Below the pieces are notes generated by a model. That model saw only the letters and a program-made list of their open reading frames with translations. It did no database searches and had not been told where the DNA came from. Positions 9,715-17,742 of a stretch of 64,000 nucleotides of DNA are shown here, in pieces (positions within the stretch are counted from its first letter, which is position 1; every line of letters begins with the position of its first letter). The translations under genes were made by a program, and so were the position numbers. Origin of the DNA: Fredinandcohnia onubensis (lineage in GTDB: Bacteria; Bacillota; Bacilli; Bacillales; Bacillaceae_L); assembly GCF_031181385.1 (NCBI RefSeq), contig NZ_JAPSKV010000012.1:62001-126000 (forward strand), written 5' to 3'.

Positions 9715-10093
9715 ACGCAACTGAGCTAATCGGTATACAATCATATCGCAAAACGATAAATGATATCCCGCAACAGAGCTAATCGGTATATCACCACACC
9801 GTAAAACGATAAATGGTATACCGCAAAGGAGCTAATCGGTATATCACCACACCGTAAAACGATAAATGGTATACCGCAAAGGAGCTAATCGGTATACCAT
9901 CACACCGTAAAACGATAAATGATATCCCGCAACAGAGCTAATCGGTATATCACCACACCGTAAAACGATAAATGGTATACCGCAAAGGAGCTAATCGGTA
10001 TACCACCACACCGTAAAACGATAAATGATATCACGCAACAGAGCTAATCGGTATATCACCACACCGCAAAACGATAATTAATATCCCGCAAAT
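9715..10093. repeat. Seven tandem 53-bp units with hairpin junctions
   Basis: The word GAGCTAATCGGTATA recurs at 9723, 9776, 9829, 9882, 9935, 9988 and 10041, exactly 53 bases apart. Units 2 and 3 are identical. Two tail types alternate (GATATCCCGCAACA and GGTATACCGCAAAG), giving a 106-bp higher-order dimer (units 3+4 and 5+6). At each junction the tail pairs with the next head to form a hairpin of about 10 bp with a 13-base loop. No reading frame spans it, because 53 is not a multiple of 3 and stops are frequent. It fills most of the 587-base gap between yqjQ and the next gene. There are no unique spacers. Confidence 0.95.
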
Positions 10094-10222
10094 TAAAAGA
10101 GTTCTTAAGGTCACTTGATTTTTAGGAGTTTATTCCTTGACGTTTATTTTAGATAATGAGTAAATTACATTAAACACATTGAGTTACTATGTTTTAATTT
10201 AAATCTTGAGGGAGAGGATTAC

Positions 10223-11263
10223 ATGTCACAAAATGACCAGACATTTAGCTGTGCGATTCCTGTTGAATCGAACAATGATACATCAAAAAAACCAGTAGAA
10301 ATAAAAGCCGATGGCTCTTTCAATCGTCAAACGAATCGCTTTACTGCACCTTTCGGAAATCAGCCTGGCGAATTACCCGTTGAGTCTGGCCGTTACCGCT
10401 TACTTTGGTCAGCCGCATGTCCATGGGCACATCGCTCTGTGATTGTGCGTAAAATTCTTGGATTAGAAAACGCGATAAGCATAGGGAAAGTTAGTCCAAT
10501 GAGACCAAGAATCGAGCGTGTTGATTGGGAATTTTCCTTAGATGACAATGGAGTTGACCCTGTTCTTAGTGTTCAGTATGTGAGTGAGGTCTATAAGAAT
10601 GCGGACCCTAATTATACGGGTAGACCGACTGTACCAGTCATGGTTGATCTTGAAACCAAACAGGCAGTGAATAATGATTATTTTAAGCTTACCAACTATT
10701 TTGAAACTGTTTGGGCTCCTTTTCATAAGGAAAATGCTCCAGATTTATATCCGAGTGGATTGCGTGAAGAAATCGATGCACTGAACGATGTCATTTTTCA
10801 TGATGTAAATAATGGCGTGTACAAATGTGGGTTCGCTCATTCTCAGGAGGCTTATGAGCAAGCCTATGATCAATTGTTTGCTAGATTAGATGAGTTAGAG
10901 GAGCGTTTGTCAAAACATCGTTTCTTATTTGGGGATTTTATCACGGATTCGGATGTTCGTTTATACACCACTTTGGTTCGCTTTGATGCTGCTTATTATT
11001 CGGCTTTTCGCACAAACCGAAATTTAATTCGTGAGTTTCCTAATCTTTGGGGCTATGCCCGCGATCTGTTCCAGACACCTGGTTTCGGTGAAACGACTGA
11101 TTTTGATGCCATTAAGCGTCATTACCACCTATCCATCACCATTGATCCTACAAAAGGAGAAGTCAATATCCTTCCTAAAGGACCAGACGAGTCGGTATGG
11201 CTTTCCGAACATAACCGTGAAGAATTGAGTAATAAAAAAGAAAAGTTTTTAATAAAAGGATAG
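10223..11263 (+). CDS. Xi-class glutathione S-transferase / glutathionyl-hydroquinone reductase-like protein
   Basis: A 346-residue protein with an N-terminal thioredoxin-like GST domain and a C-terminal all-helical domain (from about residue 170). The catalytic Cys66 lies in CPWAHRS, the Xi-class CPWA motif. GRPTVPVMVD supplies the cis-Pro loop. The next segment is VNNDYF rather than the usual SNESSEI, so the glutathione gamma-glutamyl contact differs. Bacilli normally use bacillithiol, so the cosubstrate may not be glutathione (inference). RBS GGGAGAGG precedes the ATG. A GNAT gene follows after 13 bases, so co-transcription is likely. Confidence 0.85.
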   Translation: MSQNDQTFSCAIPVESNNDTSKKPVEIKADGSFNRQTNRFTAPFGNQPGELPVESGRYRLLWSAACPWAHRSVIVRKILGLENAISIGKVSPMRPRIERVDWEFSLDDNGVDPVLSVQYVSEVYKNADPNYTGRPTVPVMVDLETKQAVNNDYFKLTNYFETVWAPFHKENAPDLYPSGLREEIDALNDVIFHDVNNGVYKCGFAHSQEAYEQAYDQLFARLDELEERLSKHRFLFGDFITDSDVRLYTTLVRFDAAYYSAFRTNRNLIREFPNLWGYARDLFQTPGFGETTDFDAIKRHYHLSITIDPTKGEVNILPKGPDESVWLSEHNREELSNKKEKFLIKG

Positions 11264-11276
11264 GTGAAATTGGAAC

Positions 11277-11777
11277 ATGAAAATTCGTGATGCTAAACAA
11301 GATGAATTGGATTTCATTCGAGAGCAACGAGTTGCTGCTTATTTTGAGCATTCAAAGGCAATTCCTGCTCCTCATTGGCAATCTCTGAAGCAGGCAATTT
11401 CTTCTGAGGCTGACCGTCTTCACGGTTCTGAGCTTATTGTATGTGAGCTTAATGAAAAAATTGTCGGAAGTGTAGTCTTGTTTCCCGCTAAAACGGACGC
11501 ATACGAAGGTAAGTTAGAGGAGTTGGATTATCCTGAAATCCGAATGCTAGCAGTAAATCCTGAGGCTCGTGGCAAGGGTGTTGCCTCAGCTTTGATTGAT
11601 GAATGTATAAATCGTTCCAAAGCGAAAAAGCACCAGTATATTGGATTACATACCGGTGAATTTATGAAACAGGCGATTCAACTATATACAAAGCACGGCT
11701 TCGAGCGTTTGCCGCAATATGATTTTGAGCCTGCAAATGATGGGATTATCGTCAAAGCGTTTCGATTGACCATATAA
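11277..11777 (+). CDS. GNAT N-acetyltransferase
   Basis: A 166-residue acetyltransferase of the GNAT fold. The acetyl-CoA pyrophosphate-binding loop is MLAVNPEARGKGVASAL (R/Q-x-x-G-x-G/A type), and the C-terminal motif B region is LYTKHGFERL. The substrate is not predictable. It lies 13 bases after the Xi-class transferase gene and precedes a terminator, so the two form a small operon. Confidence 0.85.
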   Translation: MKIRDAKQDELDFIREQRVAAYFEHSKAIPAPHWQSLKQAISSEADRLHGSELIVCELNEKIVGSVVLFPAKTDAYEGKLEELDYPEIRMLAVNPEARGKGVASALIDECINRSKAKKHQYIGLHTGEFMKQAIQLYTKHGFERLPQYDFEPANDGIIVKAFRLTI

Positions 11778-11784
11778 GACAAAG

Positions 11785-11819
11785 AACCAATTCGCTATTC
11801 TAAGCGTGTTGGTTTTTTT
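11785..11819 (+). terminator. Terminator after the GNAT gene
   Basis: An interrupted stem AACCAA...CGCT with AGCG...TTGGTT is followed by seven T residues. Confidence 0.75.
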
Positions 11820-11880
11820 ATGTTCTTCTGAATTCGATGTAAACACCATTTTAAATTCTTCTTAAAATTTCCATTGAAAT

Positions 11881-11929
11881 CGAACGTATATTCTCCTATT
11901 ATTAAGAATACAATACGAACATATATTCT
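11881..11929 (+). promoter_or_regulatory. Two LexA-type SOS boxes upstream of yqjW
   Basis: CGAACGTATATTCT (11881-11894) and CGAACATATATTCT (11916-11929) each resemble the Bacillus LexA/DinR box CGAAC-N4-GTTCG, with an intact left half and a weakened right half. They are 35 bases apart and just ahead of a translesion polymerase gene, which is a known SOS target class. Confidence 0.7.
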
Positions 11930-11947
11930 TTTTGGAGATGATGTTAA

Positions 11948-13210
11948 ATGGTGGATTACAGCCAGTTGCCCGTTCAAAAGATTTTATGCGTGGATATAAA
12001 AAGCTTCTATGCAAGCTGTGCTGCAGTTTTATTAGGTCTTGATCCCCTCGAGTGTTATTTAGCCGTTGTTGGAGATACGGAGCGCCAAGGAAGTATTGTG
12101 CTTGCTGCTTCACCAAAGCTAAAGAAGGAATTTGGGATCAAAACAGGATCAAGACTTTTTGAAATCCCTAAGGATCCACGAATTAAAATTGTAAATCCAA
12201 AAATGGCCATGTATTTACGAATTTCAACGGAAATTACGAGACTTTTTAACCGGTATGTACCTAAAAGTGCGATCCATGTGTATAGCGTAGATGAAAGCTT
12301 TATAAAGATTGATGGGACTGAAAAATTATGGGGAGACGCAACAACGATTGCACGTAAAATCAAGCAGGAAATCGAGGCCGAATATGGGCTTGCTTGTGCC
12401 ATTGGTATTGGTCCTAATATGTTGATGTCGAAGCTCTGCTTAGATTTAGAGGCAAAGAAAAAGGGAATTGCAGAATGGACCTATGATGATATCCCAGAAA
12501 AACTATGGACAGTCTCTCCGCTAAGAGAAATGTGGGGGATTGGGGGTAGAGTTGAGAGAACCTTAAATGGGATGGGGATTACAACAGTTGGCCAGCTTGC
12601 CCATTATCCACTTGAACTACTTGAGAAAAAATTCGGAGTCATGGGAAATCAGCTGTATTACCATGCTTGGGGTGTGGATTTATCAGAAATTGGTGCACCA
12701 ATTATACAGGGACAGATCAGTTTTGGGAAAAGCCAAATTCTTATGCGTGATTATCCAGATCCGGAAGAAGTCAAACATGTCATTCTTGAAATGTGCGAAG
12801 ATGTAGCGAGGCGTGCACGAAGACATAAAAAAGCAGGGAGAACAATAAGCCTCGGTATTCATTATAGCCGTGATGAGTTTGGCGGAGGATTTTATCGTTC
12901 GAAAACCATTGATACTCCGACAAATATCACAATGGAGATGTACCGCGTTTGTCTTGAGTTATTTGAGAAATTTTATGCACAGAAGACAGTCCGTAAAATC
13001 TCAATTGCACTTTCTAATATTGAAGATGACACACAAATGCAATTGGATTTGTTTTATCTCAACCGAGTCAAGCAGCATAAGCTTGGTTATGTGATGGATG
13101 GTATTCGTGGGAAATACGGTTCCGATGCAATCCTGCGTGCAGTATCCTACACAAATGCCGGAACATCAAGACACCGTAGTAAGCTCGTCGGTGGACATAA
13201 GGCGGAATAG
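11948..13210 (+). CDS. yqjW: Y-family DNA polymerase IV (PolY2 / UvrX type)
   Basis: A 420-residue translesion polymerase. The palm motif DIKSFYASC (Asp plus steric-gate aromatic), the second carboxylate motif YSVDESF, the helix-hairpin-helix thumb near MWGIGGRVERTLNGMG and the C-terminal little-finger domain are all visible. It is expected to bypass damaged bases after SOS induction, and the LexA-like boxes upstream support that. The start ATG at 11948 has TTGGAG upstream. The YolD-like partner yqjX follows after a structured repeat, as in the B. subtilis yqjW-yqjX pair. Confidence 0.93.
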   Translation: MVDYSQLPVQKILCVDIKSFYASCAAVLLGLDPLECYLAVVGDTERQGSIVLAASPKLKKEFGIKTGSRLFEIPKDPRIKIVNPKMAMYLRISTEITRLFNRYVPKSAIHVYSVDESFIKIDGTEKLWGDATTIARKIKQEIEAEYGLACAIGIGPNMLMSKLCLDLEAKKKGIAEWTYDDIPEKLWTVSPLREMWGIGGRVERTLNGMGITTVGQLAHYPLELLEKKFGVMGNQLYYHAWGVDLSEIGAPIIQGQISFGKSQILMRDYPDPEEVKHVILEMCEDVARRARRHKKAGRTISLGIHYSRDEFGGGFYRSKTIDTPTNITMEMYRVCLELFEKFYAQKTVRKISIALSNIEDDTQMQLDLFYLNRVKQHKLGYVMDGIRGKYGSDAILRAVSYTNAGTSRHRSKLVGGHKAE

Positions 13211-13398
13211 AAACCAAAAGCGCAAGCACCAGAAAGAGGAACATCGACTAAAAACTGCCACGTCCTGTGGCAAACGTCGATGTCAGCACATCCTGTGCAA
13301 GTCCGACAAGCGCTGGGAACCCCGACGAGGAGGCTGTTGCCGCCGCAGGAGGGAGGGGTGAAGCGACCTCGAGGGGCTAGGTGCTGGAGCTAGACGTA
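13211..13398 (+). repeat. Dispersed structured intergenic repeat, copy 1
   Basis: The GC-richer stretch between yqjW and yqjX ends with GACCTCGAGGGGCTAG plus GTGCTGGAGCTAGAC (13366-13395). The same terminal block occurs in reverse orientation at 41864-41895 with one base changed. Internal hairpins are visible: ACATCGAC with GTCGATGT, GCCAC with GTGGC, and GCAC with GTGC. The ends pair with each other (13225-13230 with 13380-13385). Similar sequences are, to my recollection, common in Bacillus intergenic regions. No protein is encoded. Confidence 0.85.
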
Positions 13399-13417
13399 AG
13401 AAAGAAGGTAATTAGCA

Positions 13418-13750
13418 ATGATACGGGATCGCGGATCCATAAAATGGACAGCAATGATGCTGCCAGAGCATGTAAAAATACTTAGAGATTGGACGGAAGA
13501 AGATACGTATGAGCAAAAACCAGACCTTGATGAACAGCAAATTGAAGAGATGAATGGTATTCTTTGTGAGGCAATGGAGGAGGGGAGAGAACTAGTGATC
13601 ACGCATTATGAAGCGAAACACCACAAACTCCTTCTCGGCACTATCCATCATTATGATGCCCTACAAAACAAACTGCATGTCATCGATAAATTTGGGGAAG
13701 TTCACTATATCCCAGCAAACATGTTAGTCGATTTGCGTTTTTCCGGTTAA
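13418..13750 (+). CDS. yqjX: YolD-like protein YqjX
   Basis: A 110-residue YolD-like-family protein. Members are found next to Y-family polymerases of the UvrX/PolY2 type and have been viewed as possible functional equivalents of UmuD; the mechanism is not settled. The family feel is clear from RGSIKWTAMMLPEHV at the N-terminus and DKFGEVHYIPANMLVDLR at the C-terminus. RBS AAGAAGG precedes the ATG. It lies 207 bases after yqjW, with the dispersed repeat in the gap. Confidence 0.9.
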   Translation: MIRDRGSIKWTAMMLPEHVKILRDWTEEDTYEQKPDLDEQQIEEMNGILCEAMEEGRELVITHYEAKHHKLLLGTIHHYDALQNKLHVIDKFGEVHYIPANMLVDLRFSG

Positions 13751-13767
13751 TACTTTTTTTAAAAAAG

Positions 13768-13791
13768 GCGTGATTTAAAAATCACGCTTTC
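13768..13791. terminator. Bidirectional terminator between yqjX and the iron operon
   Basis: An 8-bp stem (13768-13775 with 13780-13787) is flanked by A and T runs. It overlaps the stop codon of the minus-strand permease gene. Confidence 0.8.
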
Positions 13792-14792
13792 TTCAGCAAA
13801 AGATAAATAAAATAAGGTGCTCCTATAAGAGCAGTCATAATTCCAGCAGCAATACCTTCTGGTTCCACAATATTGCGCCCGATTGTATCAGCAAATAATA
13901 ATAGCCACCCACCAATCAGCACGGCAAGTGGGATAAAAAGCTGATGACGTGCTCCTATTAATGTTTTTGCAATATGTGGAGCTATTAAACCAATAAAGGC
14001 AATGCCACCAGTAACAGAAACCGCGGCAGCGGCTAATGCAACTGCTGTTAATAGTAAAAGCAGCCTTTCTTTTTCAATGGAGATACCTAGCCCAATTGCG
14101 GTTGTCTCACTTAAATTAAGGATATTCAAGCGATTCGCTTTAAAAAGAGTAAAGGGAATCAGAACAAGCAACCAAGGTAGGAGTGCCAGTATAAATGGCC
14201 AGTCAGTCCCCCATATATTCCCCGCTAACCATCGGGCAATAAAGTCTACTTTTTCCCGCTCAGAGGAGGAAATGAGTAGGACCATTGTGCCTGATAAAGC
14301 CATTGAAAACCCAACTCCTATTAAGATTAGCCTTACTGGTTGGAGGCCTTCACTTTTGCTATATGAAAATAGATAAATTAAGCATGCTGTTATGAGGGCA
14401 CCGATAAACGCTACAACAGGAAGTAAATAAATAAATGATCCGACATCAATCGGAGCATACAAAAAGAAGACCGAAATGGCTACACCTGCCCCAGAATTAA
14501 TTCCAATGATTCCAGGATCTGCGAGATCATTTCGAGTAATTCCTTGTAAGATAGCCCCGGATAGGGCGAGTGCCATTCCGGCAAGAAGTGTGATAACAAT
14601 ACGTGGTAAACGTACAGAGAATAACACAAATTCTTCTTTAAAAGACCCTTCTCCTAAAAGTGTAGGAATCAGCCTATTATAAGACAAGGAGAAGTATCCT
14701 ATTCCCATACTAACGATAGTTGTTATGGTGATCATTACAAAGATTCCAATAAGTAAAAAGCGATGTTTGTTACGTAAACTTGGATGGATCAT
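13782..14792 (-). CDS. FecCD-family siderophore ABC permease (second)
   Basis: A 336-residue polytopic permease of the BtuC/FecCD family with about ten membrane helices. Family motifs include RLPRIVITLLAGMALALSGAILQG at the TM2 region, the coupling-helix GLGISIE segment and GLIAPHIAKTLIGARH near the C-terminus. It should pair with the upstream FecCD protein to form the heterodimeric membrane channel. Its ATG overlaps the end of the first permease gene by four bases, indicating translational coupling. It resembles the YfhA/FhuG class. Confidence 0.92.
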   Translation of the reverse strand: MIHPSLRNKHRFLLIGIFVMITITTIVSMGIGYFSLSYNRLIPTLLGEGSFKEEFVLFSVRLPRIVITLLAGMALALSGAILQGITRNDLADPGIIGINSGAGVAISVFFLYAPIDVGSFIYLLPVVAFIGALITACLIYLFSYSKSEGLQPVRLILIGVGFSMALSGTMVLLISSSEREKVDFIARWLAGNIWGTDWPFILALLPWLLVLIPFTLFKANRLNILNLSETTAIGLGISIEKERLLLLLTAVALAAAAVSVTGGIAFIGLIAPHIAKTLIGARHQLFIPLAVLIGGWLLLFADTIGRNIVEPEGIAAGIMTALIGAPYFIYLLLKKA

Positions 14793-15796
14793 GAAAAAAC
14801 CTTACCTCCTTTATGGACAATGAACAGGAAGAAGGGAAGCCCTAATATGGCTACAATCGCAGGCACTGGTGTTTCAAAGGGAGCATTTAAATTGCGTCCA
14901 AGCGTATCTGCAAATACCATAAAAGTAGCACCAGCAACAGCTGACATCGGAAGAATATAGCGATAATCTGTTCCAACAATGGCTCTTACAATATGGGGAA
15001 TCATCAAACCAAGAAAGGTAAGATTTCCAACGAGTGCAACCGATGCACCTGCTAACATGATAACGATTACGAATAATAAAACCTTAATCAGTAAAATTTT
15101 TTGACCTAACCCTATCGCAATTTCCTCATTTAGACTAAGAATCGTCAGCTGTCTCGAGAGAAACAGAGAAATCAAAATGCCTATTATGATAAAAGGAACG
15201 ATGACTTGAAGTTGAGCCCAAGTAGTTCCGATAATACCACCAGCACTCCACATTGAAACGTCTTTAGAAATATTAAAATATAGTGCAATCCCGTCGGCGA
15301 CTGCATAGAGAAAAGCAGATACAGCAGCCCCAGCTAACACAATTCGAAGTGGAGAAAACCCTCCTTTTTTGGCCGAGCTAATACTTATGACCAAAACGGT
15401 TCCAATGCTGGCTCCAATAAAACAGGCAAGCATAATAGCAAAATAGTTAGCAGTAGGAACCAAAGCAATGGTTAAGGCAAGAGCTGCATTAGCACCAGCC
15501 GTTAATCCAAGTATGCTAGGGTCTGCCAGAGGATTTCTCGTTACACCTTGCATAATAGCGCCTGCTACCGAAAGGCCGGATCCAACAAAAACGGCTGCTA
15601 TTTCTCTAGGAACACGGATTTCGCGAATCATGGTGATGGTGTCAGTCTTTACGTTAGTTGAAAGAGCTAGCCATACCTCTTTCAAAGTTGTCTCAGCAGC
15701 ACCAAATACCAATGAAATAATGAACACGATTATGAAGAGCAGGATGCCCAAGGTAAGTTTCAGAATAAACGGAACTGAAATTGTGTATTTTGTCAT
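14789..15796 (-). CDS. FecCD-family siderophore ABC permease (first)
   Basis: A 335-residue FecCD permease with about ten membrane helices, REIRVPREIAAVFVGSG before TM2, ATP-binding-protein contact at IAIGLGQ, and GLMIPHIVRAIVGTDYR near the end. It resembles the YfiZ/FhuB class. It starts 71 bases after the binding-protein gene stop. That gap can form a weak hairpin, which may set the higher level of the binding protein (inference). It overlaps the second permease gene. Confidence 0.92.
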   Translation of the reverse strand: MTKYTISVPFILKLTLGILLFIIVFIISLVFGAAETTLKEVWLALSTNVKTDTITMIREIRVPREIAAVFVGSGLSVAGAIMQGVTRNPLADPSILGLTAGANAALALTIALVPTANYFAIMLACFIGASIGTVLVISISSAKKGGFSPLRIVLAGAAVSAFLYAVADGIALYFNISKDVSMWSAGGIIGTTWAQLQVIVPFIIIGILISLFLSRQLTILSLNEEIAIGLGQKILLIKVLLFVIVIMLAGASVALVGNLTFLGLMIPHIVRAIVGTDYRYILPMSAVAGATFMVFADTLGRNLNAPFETPVPAIVAILGLPFFLFIVHKGGKVFS

Positions 15797-15867
15797 AGTA
15801 TCTCATCTTTTCCTTTTCAGAATAAAAGAAGAGGAATTCTTGTCATAAGAACTCCCCCATATATACA

Positions 15868-16785
15868 TTAGTTGCCAAGAAATGATTCAATGAAAAATTC
15901 TAGTTGATATTCAAGTGTAATTGGATCATTAAAGTAAAATTCCTTTGCATTTGCTACATAAGCTTGGTTGTTTTTAACAGCAGGAATATTTTTATACGTT
16001 TCTGAATCCATAAAGGAAGTTTCTGTATCTTCTGCTTTACTTACAATTAAATAATCTCCAACAAACTCTGGAAGTACCTCTAAAGATAATGAATAGTAAC
16101 CTGCTTCTAGTGCCATTTCTTTTACCTTTTCTGGCATGTTCAATTTCATTTCTTGATATAAAATCTCTGTACCGCGTGCCCAGTTATCACCAAAGACATA
16201 AAGTTCCTTATCGAAGTTTTCAATGACTGTAACTGTAGCGTCTTCACCAATTTTAGCCTTTATTTTTTCTCCAGCATCTTTGGCACGCTTTTTAAAGTCA
16301 TCAATCCATTTTTGTGCTTCAGCTTCTTTGTTTACTAACTTACCGATTTCCAATTGTTGAGACAAATAATCCAATTTTCCATAAGTAAACGTTACTACAG
16401 GTGCAATTTCTTTTAATTTATCCACGTTTTTCATTGTAGAGAGACCAATGATTAAGTCCGGCTCTAGTTCAATGATTTTCTCTAAGTTTTCATCTGTTAC
16501 TTCCTCGACACCGTCTAATTTATATCGAGGATTTCCTTTAGACCAAGAATCGACACCTACGACTGGTACATCCAAGGCCAGAACATTTCCTGCAAAAGTG
16601 GAAAGCACAACCACACGTTGTGGATTTGCGGGCACTTCAACAGGTCCATTCTCAGATTGATATGTAATTGTATCAGAAGAACTTTCTTCTTTTGAGGTAC
16701 CGTTTGATTCACTGGTGCTGCCACCACAAGCTGCTAGACTAAATAGTAACAAGATTAGTAGAAAGGGGATTGATAGTTTGTTCAT
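15868..16785 (-). CDS. fhuD: Hydroxamate-siderophore-binding lipoprotein (FhuD/YxeB-like)
   Basis: A 305-residue class III substrate-binding lipoprotein. The signal ends in a lipobox SLAAC-GG (Cys20). The helical-backbone siderophore-binding fold shows NPQRVVVLS, LEPDLIIGLS and a C-terminal FYFNDPITLEYQLEFF segment that closely follows B. subtilis FhuD. I therefore favour ferric hydroxamates (ferrichrome, schizokinen class) as ligand; this is inference from family resemblance. RBS AAGGAG precedes the ATG, and the start overlaps the end of the ATPase gene by 47 bases. Confidence 0.87.
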   Translation of the reverse strand: MNKLSIPFLLILLLFSLAACGGSTSESNGTSKEESSSDTITYQSENGPVEVPANPQRVVVLSTFAGNVLALDVPVVGVDSWSKGNPRYKLDGVEEVTDENLEKIIELEPDLIIGLSTMKNVDKLKEIAPVVTFTYGKLDYLSQQLEIGKLVNKEAEAQKWIDDFKKRAKDAGEKIKAKIGEDATVTVIENFDKELYVFGDNWARGTEILYQEMKLNMPEKVKEMALEAGYYSLSLEVLPEFVGDYLIVSKAEDTETSFMDSETYKNIPAVKNNQAYVANAKEFYFNDPITLEYQLEFFIESFLGN

Positions 16786-17581
16786 TTGATTTTTCTCCTT
16801 TTAATAAATGATAAGTTAGACACATAGGTTTATTTGTTCGTGGATCTTTCCCAATGAGAGCATCAATATGAAACACTTCTCTTAGGACTTCGTTCGTAAT
16901 CACATCTTCAGAAGTACCAGCCTTTACGATTTGACCATGTTTTAGAGCAATTATGTAATCAGCAAAACGTGCGGCATGATTTAAATCATGTAGAACCATT
17001 ACGATCGTCCGCTTCTGTTCTTGGTTAAGCTTATGTAAGAGCTCTAATATCTCGAGTTGATGCGCCATATCAAGGTAAGTTGTAGGTTCATCTAGAAAAA
17101 TCATCTCCGTTTCTTGAGCTAAAGCCATGGCAATCCATACACGTTGGCGTTGTCCGCCAGAAAGTGCATCGACAGGGTGATATTTAAAAAACGATGTCCC
17201 CGTAACGTAGAGCGCCCAGTTTATTATCTCAATGTCCTTATTTGTTAGTCGGCCAAATCCTTTTTGATAGGGAAAACGTCCGTAAGAAACGATTTCTCCA
17301 ACTGTCAAGCCACTAGCGCTTTCAGGACTTTGAGGGAGTATAGCTAGCTTTTTTGCGAGTTTTTTCGTATTTTCCCTTGAGATACTTTCTCCATCCAAAA
17401 TAATCGAACCAGATTGATGTGGGATTACACGTGACATCGCTTTTAACAGAGTAGATTTTCCGCAGCCGTTTGATCCAATAATCGTTGTAATCTTTTGATC
17501 AGGAATTTCAATACTTAAATCCTTAACGATTAACCGGTCGCCATAGCCAATATGCAAATCCTTTGTAAAAAGACGAACCAT
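16739..17581 (-). CDS. fhuC: Siderophore ABC transporter ATP-binding protein (FhuC/YusV-like)
   Basis: A 280-residue ATPase. Walker A is GSNGCGKST, the signature is LSGGQRQRVWIAMAL, Walker B is MIFLDEPTTYLD, and the H-loop is VLHDLNHA. It energises the FecCD permeases. The true start is ATG 17581 with GGAGG six bases upstream. An in-frame ATG at 17632 has no ribosome site and falls at the edge of the perfect Fur box, so it was rejected. It is the first gene of a four-gene iron-uptake operon (ATPase, binding protein, two permeases). Confidence 0.92.
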   Translation of the reverse strand: MVRLFTKDLHIGYGDRLIVKDLSIEIPDQKITTIIGSNGCGKSTLLKAMSRVIPHQSGSIILDGESISRENTKKLAKKLAILPQSPESASGLTVGEIVSYGRFPYQKGFGRLTNKDIEIINWALYVTGTSFFKYHPVDALSGGQRQRVWIAMALAQETEMIFLDEPTTYLDMAHQLEILELLHKLNQEQKRTIVMVLHDLNHAARFADYIIALKHGQIVKAGTSEDVITNEVLREVFHIDALIGKDPRTNKPMCLTYHLLKGEKSNEQTINPLSTNLVTI

Positions 17582-17616
17582 GATATTCCTCCAGTTGTAA
17601 GATTTGAAAACGATAT

Positions 17617-17631
17617 TGATAATCATTATCA
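17617..17631. promoter_or_regulatory. Fur box 1 (fhu-like operon)
   Basis: TGATAATCATTATCA is a perfect 7-1-7 inverted repeat matching the Bacillus Fur consensus. It lies 36 bases upstream of the ATPase start codon. Confidence 0.92.
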
Positions 17632-17661
17632 CTATAAGTTATAATGATACTATAATTCTAT

Positions 17662-17676
17662 TGAGAATCATTGTCA
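17662..17676. promoter_or_regulatory. Fur box 2 (divergent reductase gene)
   Basis: TGAGAATCATTGTCA matches the 7-1-7 Fur consensus at 13 of 15 positions. It lies 67 bases upstream of the reductase start and 31 bases from box 1. Confidence 0.8.
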
Positions 17677-17742
17677 ACTAGGTTTTTCGCAATAAATAAT
17701 TTGTTATGAATTTTATAGAAATATATTCGAGGAGTGTTTTGA

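Noticed and set aside
9715-10093. CRISPR array
   Set aside because: The units are directly adjacent and the whole 53-base unit repeats; there are no unique spacers and no cas genes nearby.
13098-13361. 87-codon frame across the end of yqjW and the repeat
   Set aside because: It overlaps yqjW out of frame, continues into the structured repeat, and has no ribosome site or recognisable domain.
13211-13398. Insertion sequence remnant
   Set aside because: No transposase fragment, no terminal inverted repeats of IS type and no visible target duplication; it fits a small structured repeat better.
14002-14376. Long frames antisense to the FecCD permease genes
   Set aside because: They are shadow frames caused by codon bias in hydrophobic membrane proteins, without ribosome sites.
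17581-17632. Upstream ATG (17632) as start of the siderophore ATPase
   Set aside because: No ribosome site, and it falls at the edge of a perfect Fur box; ATG 17581 has GGAGG at the right distance.
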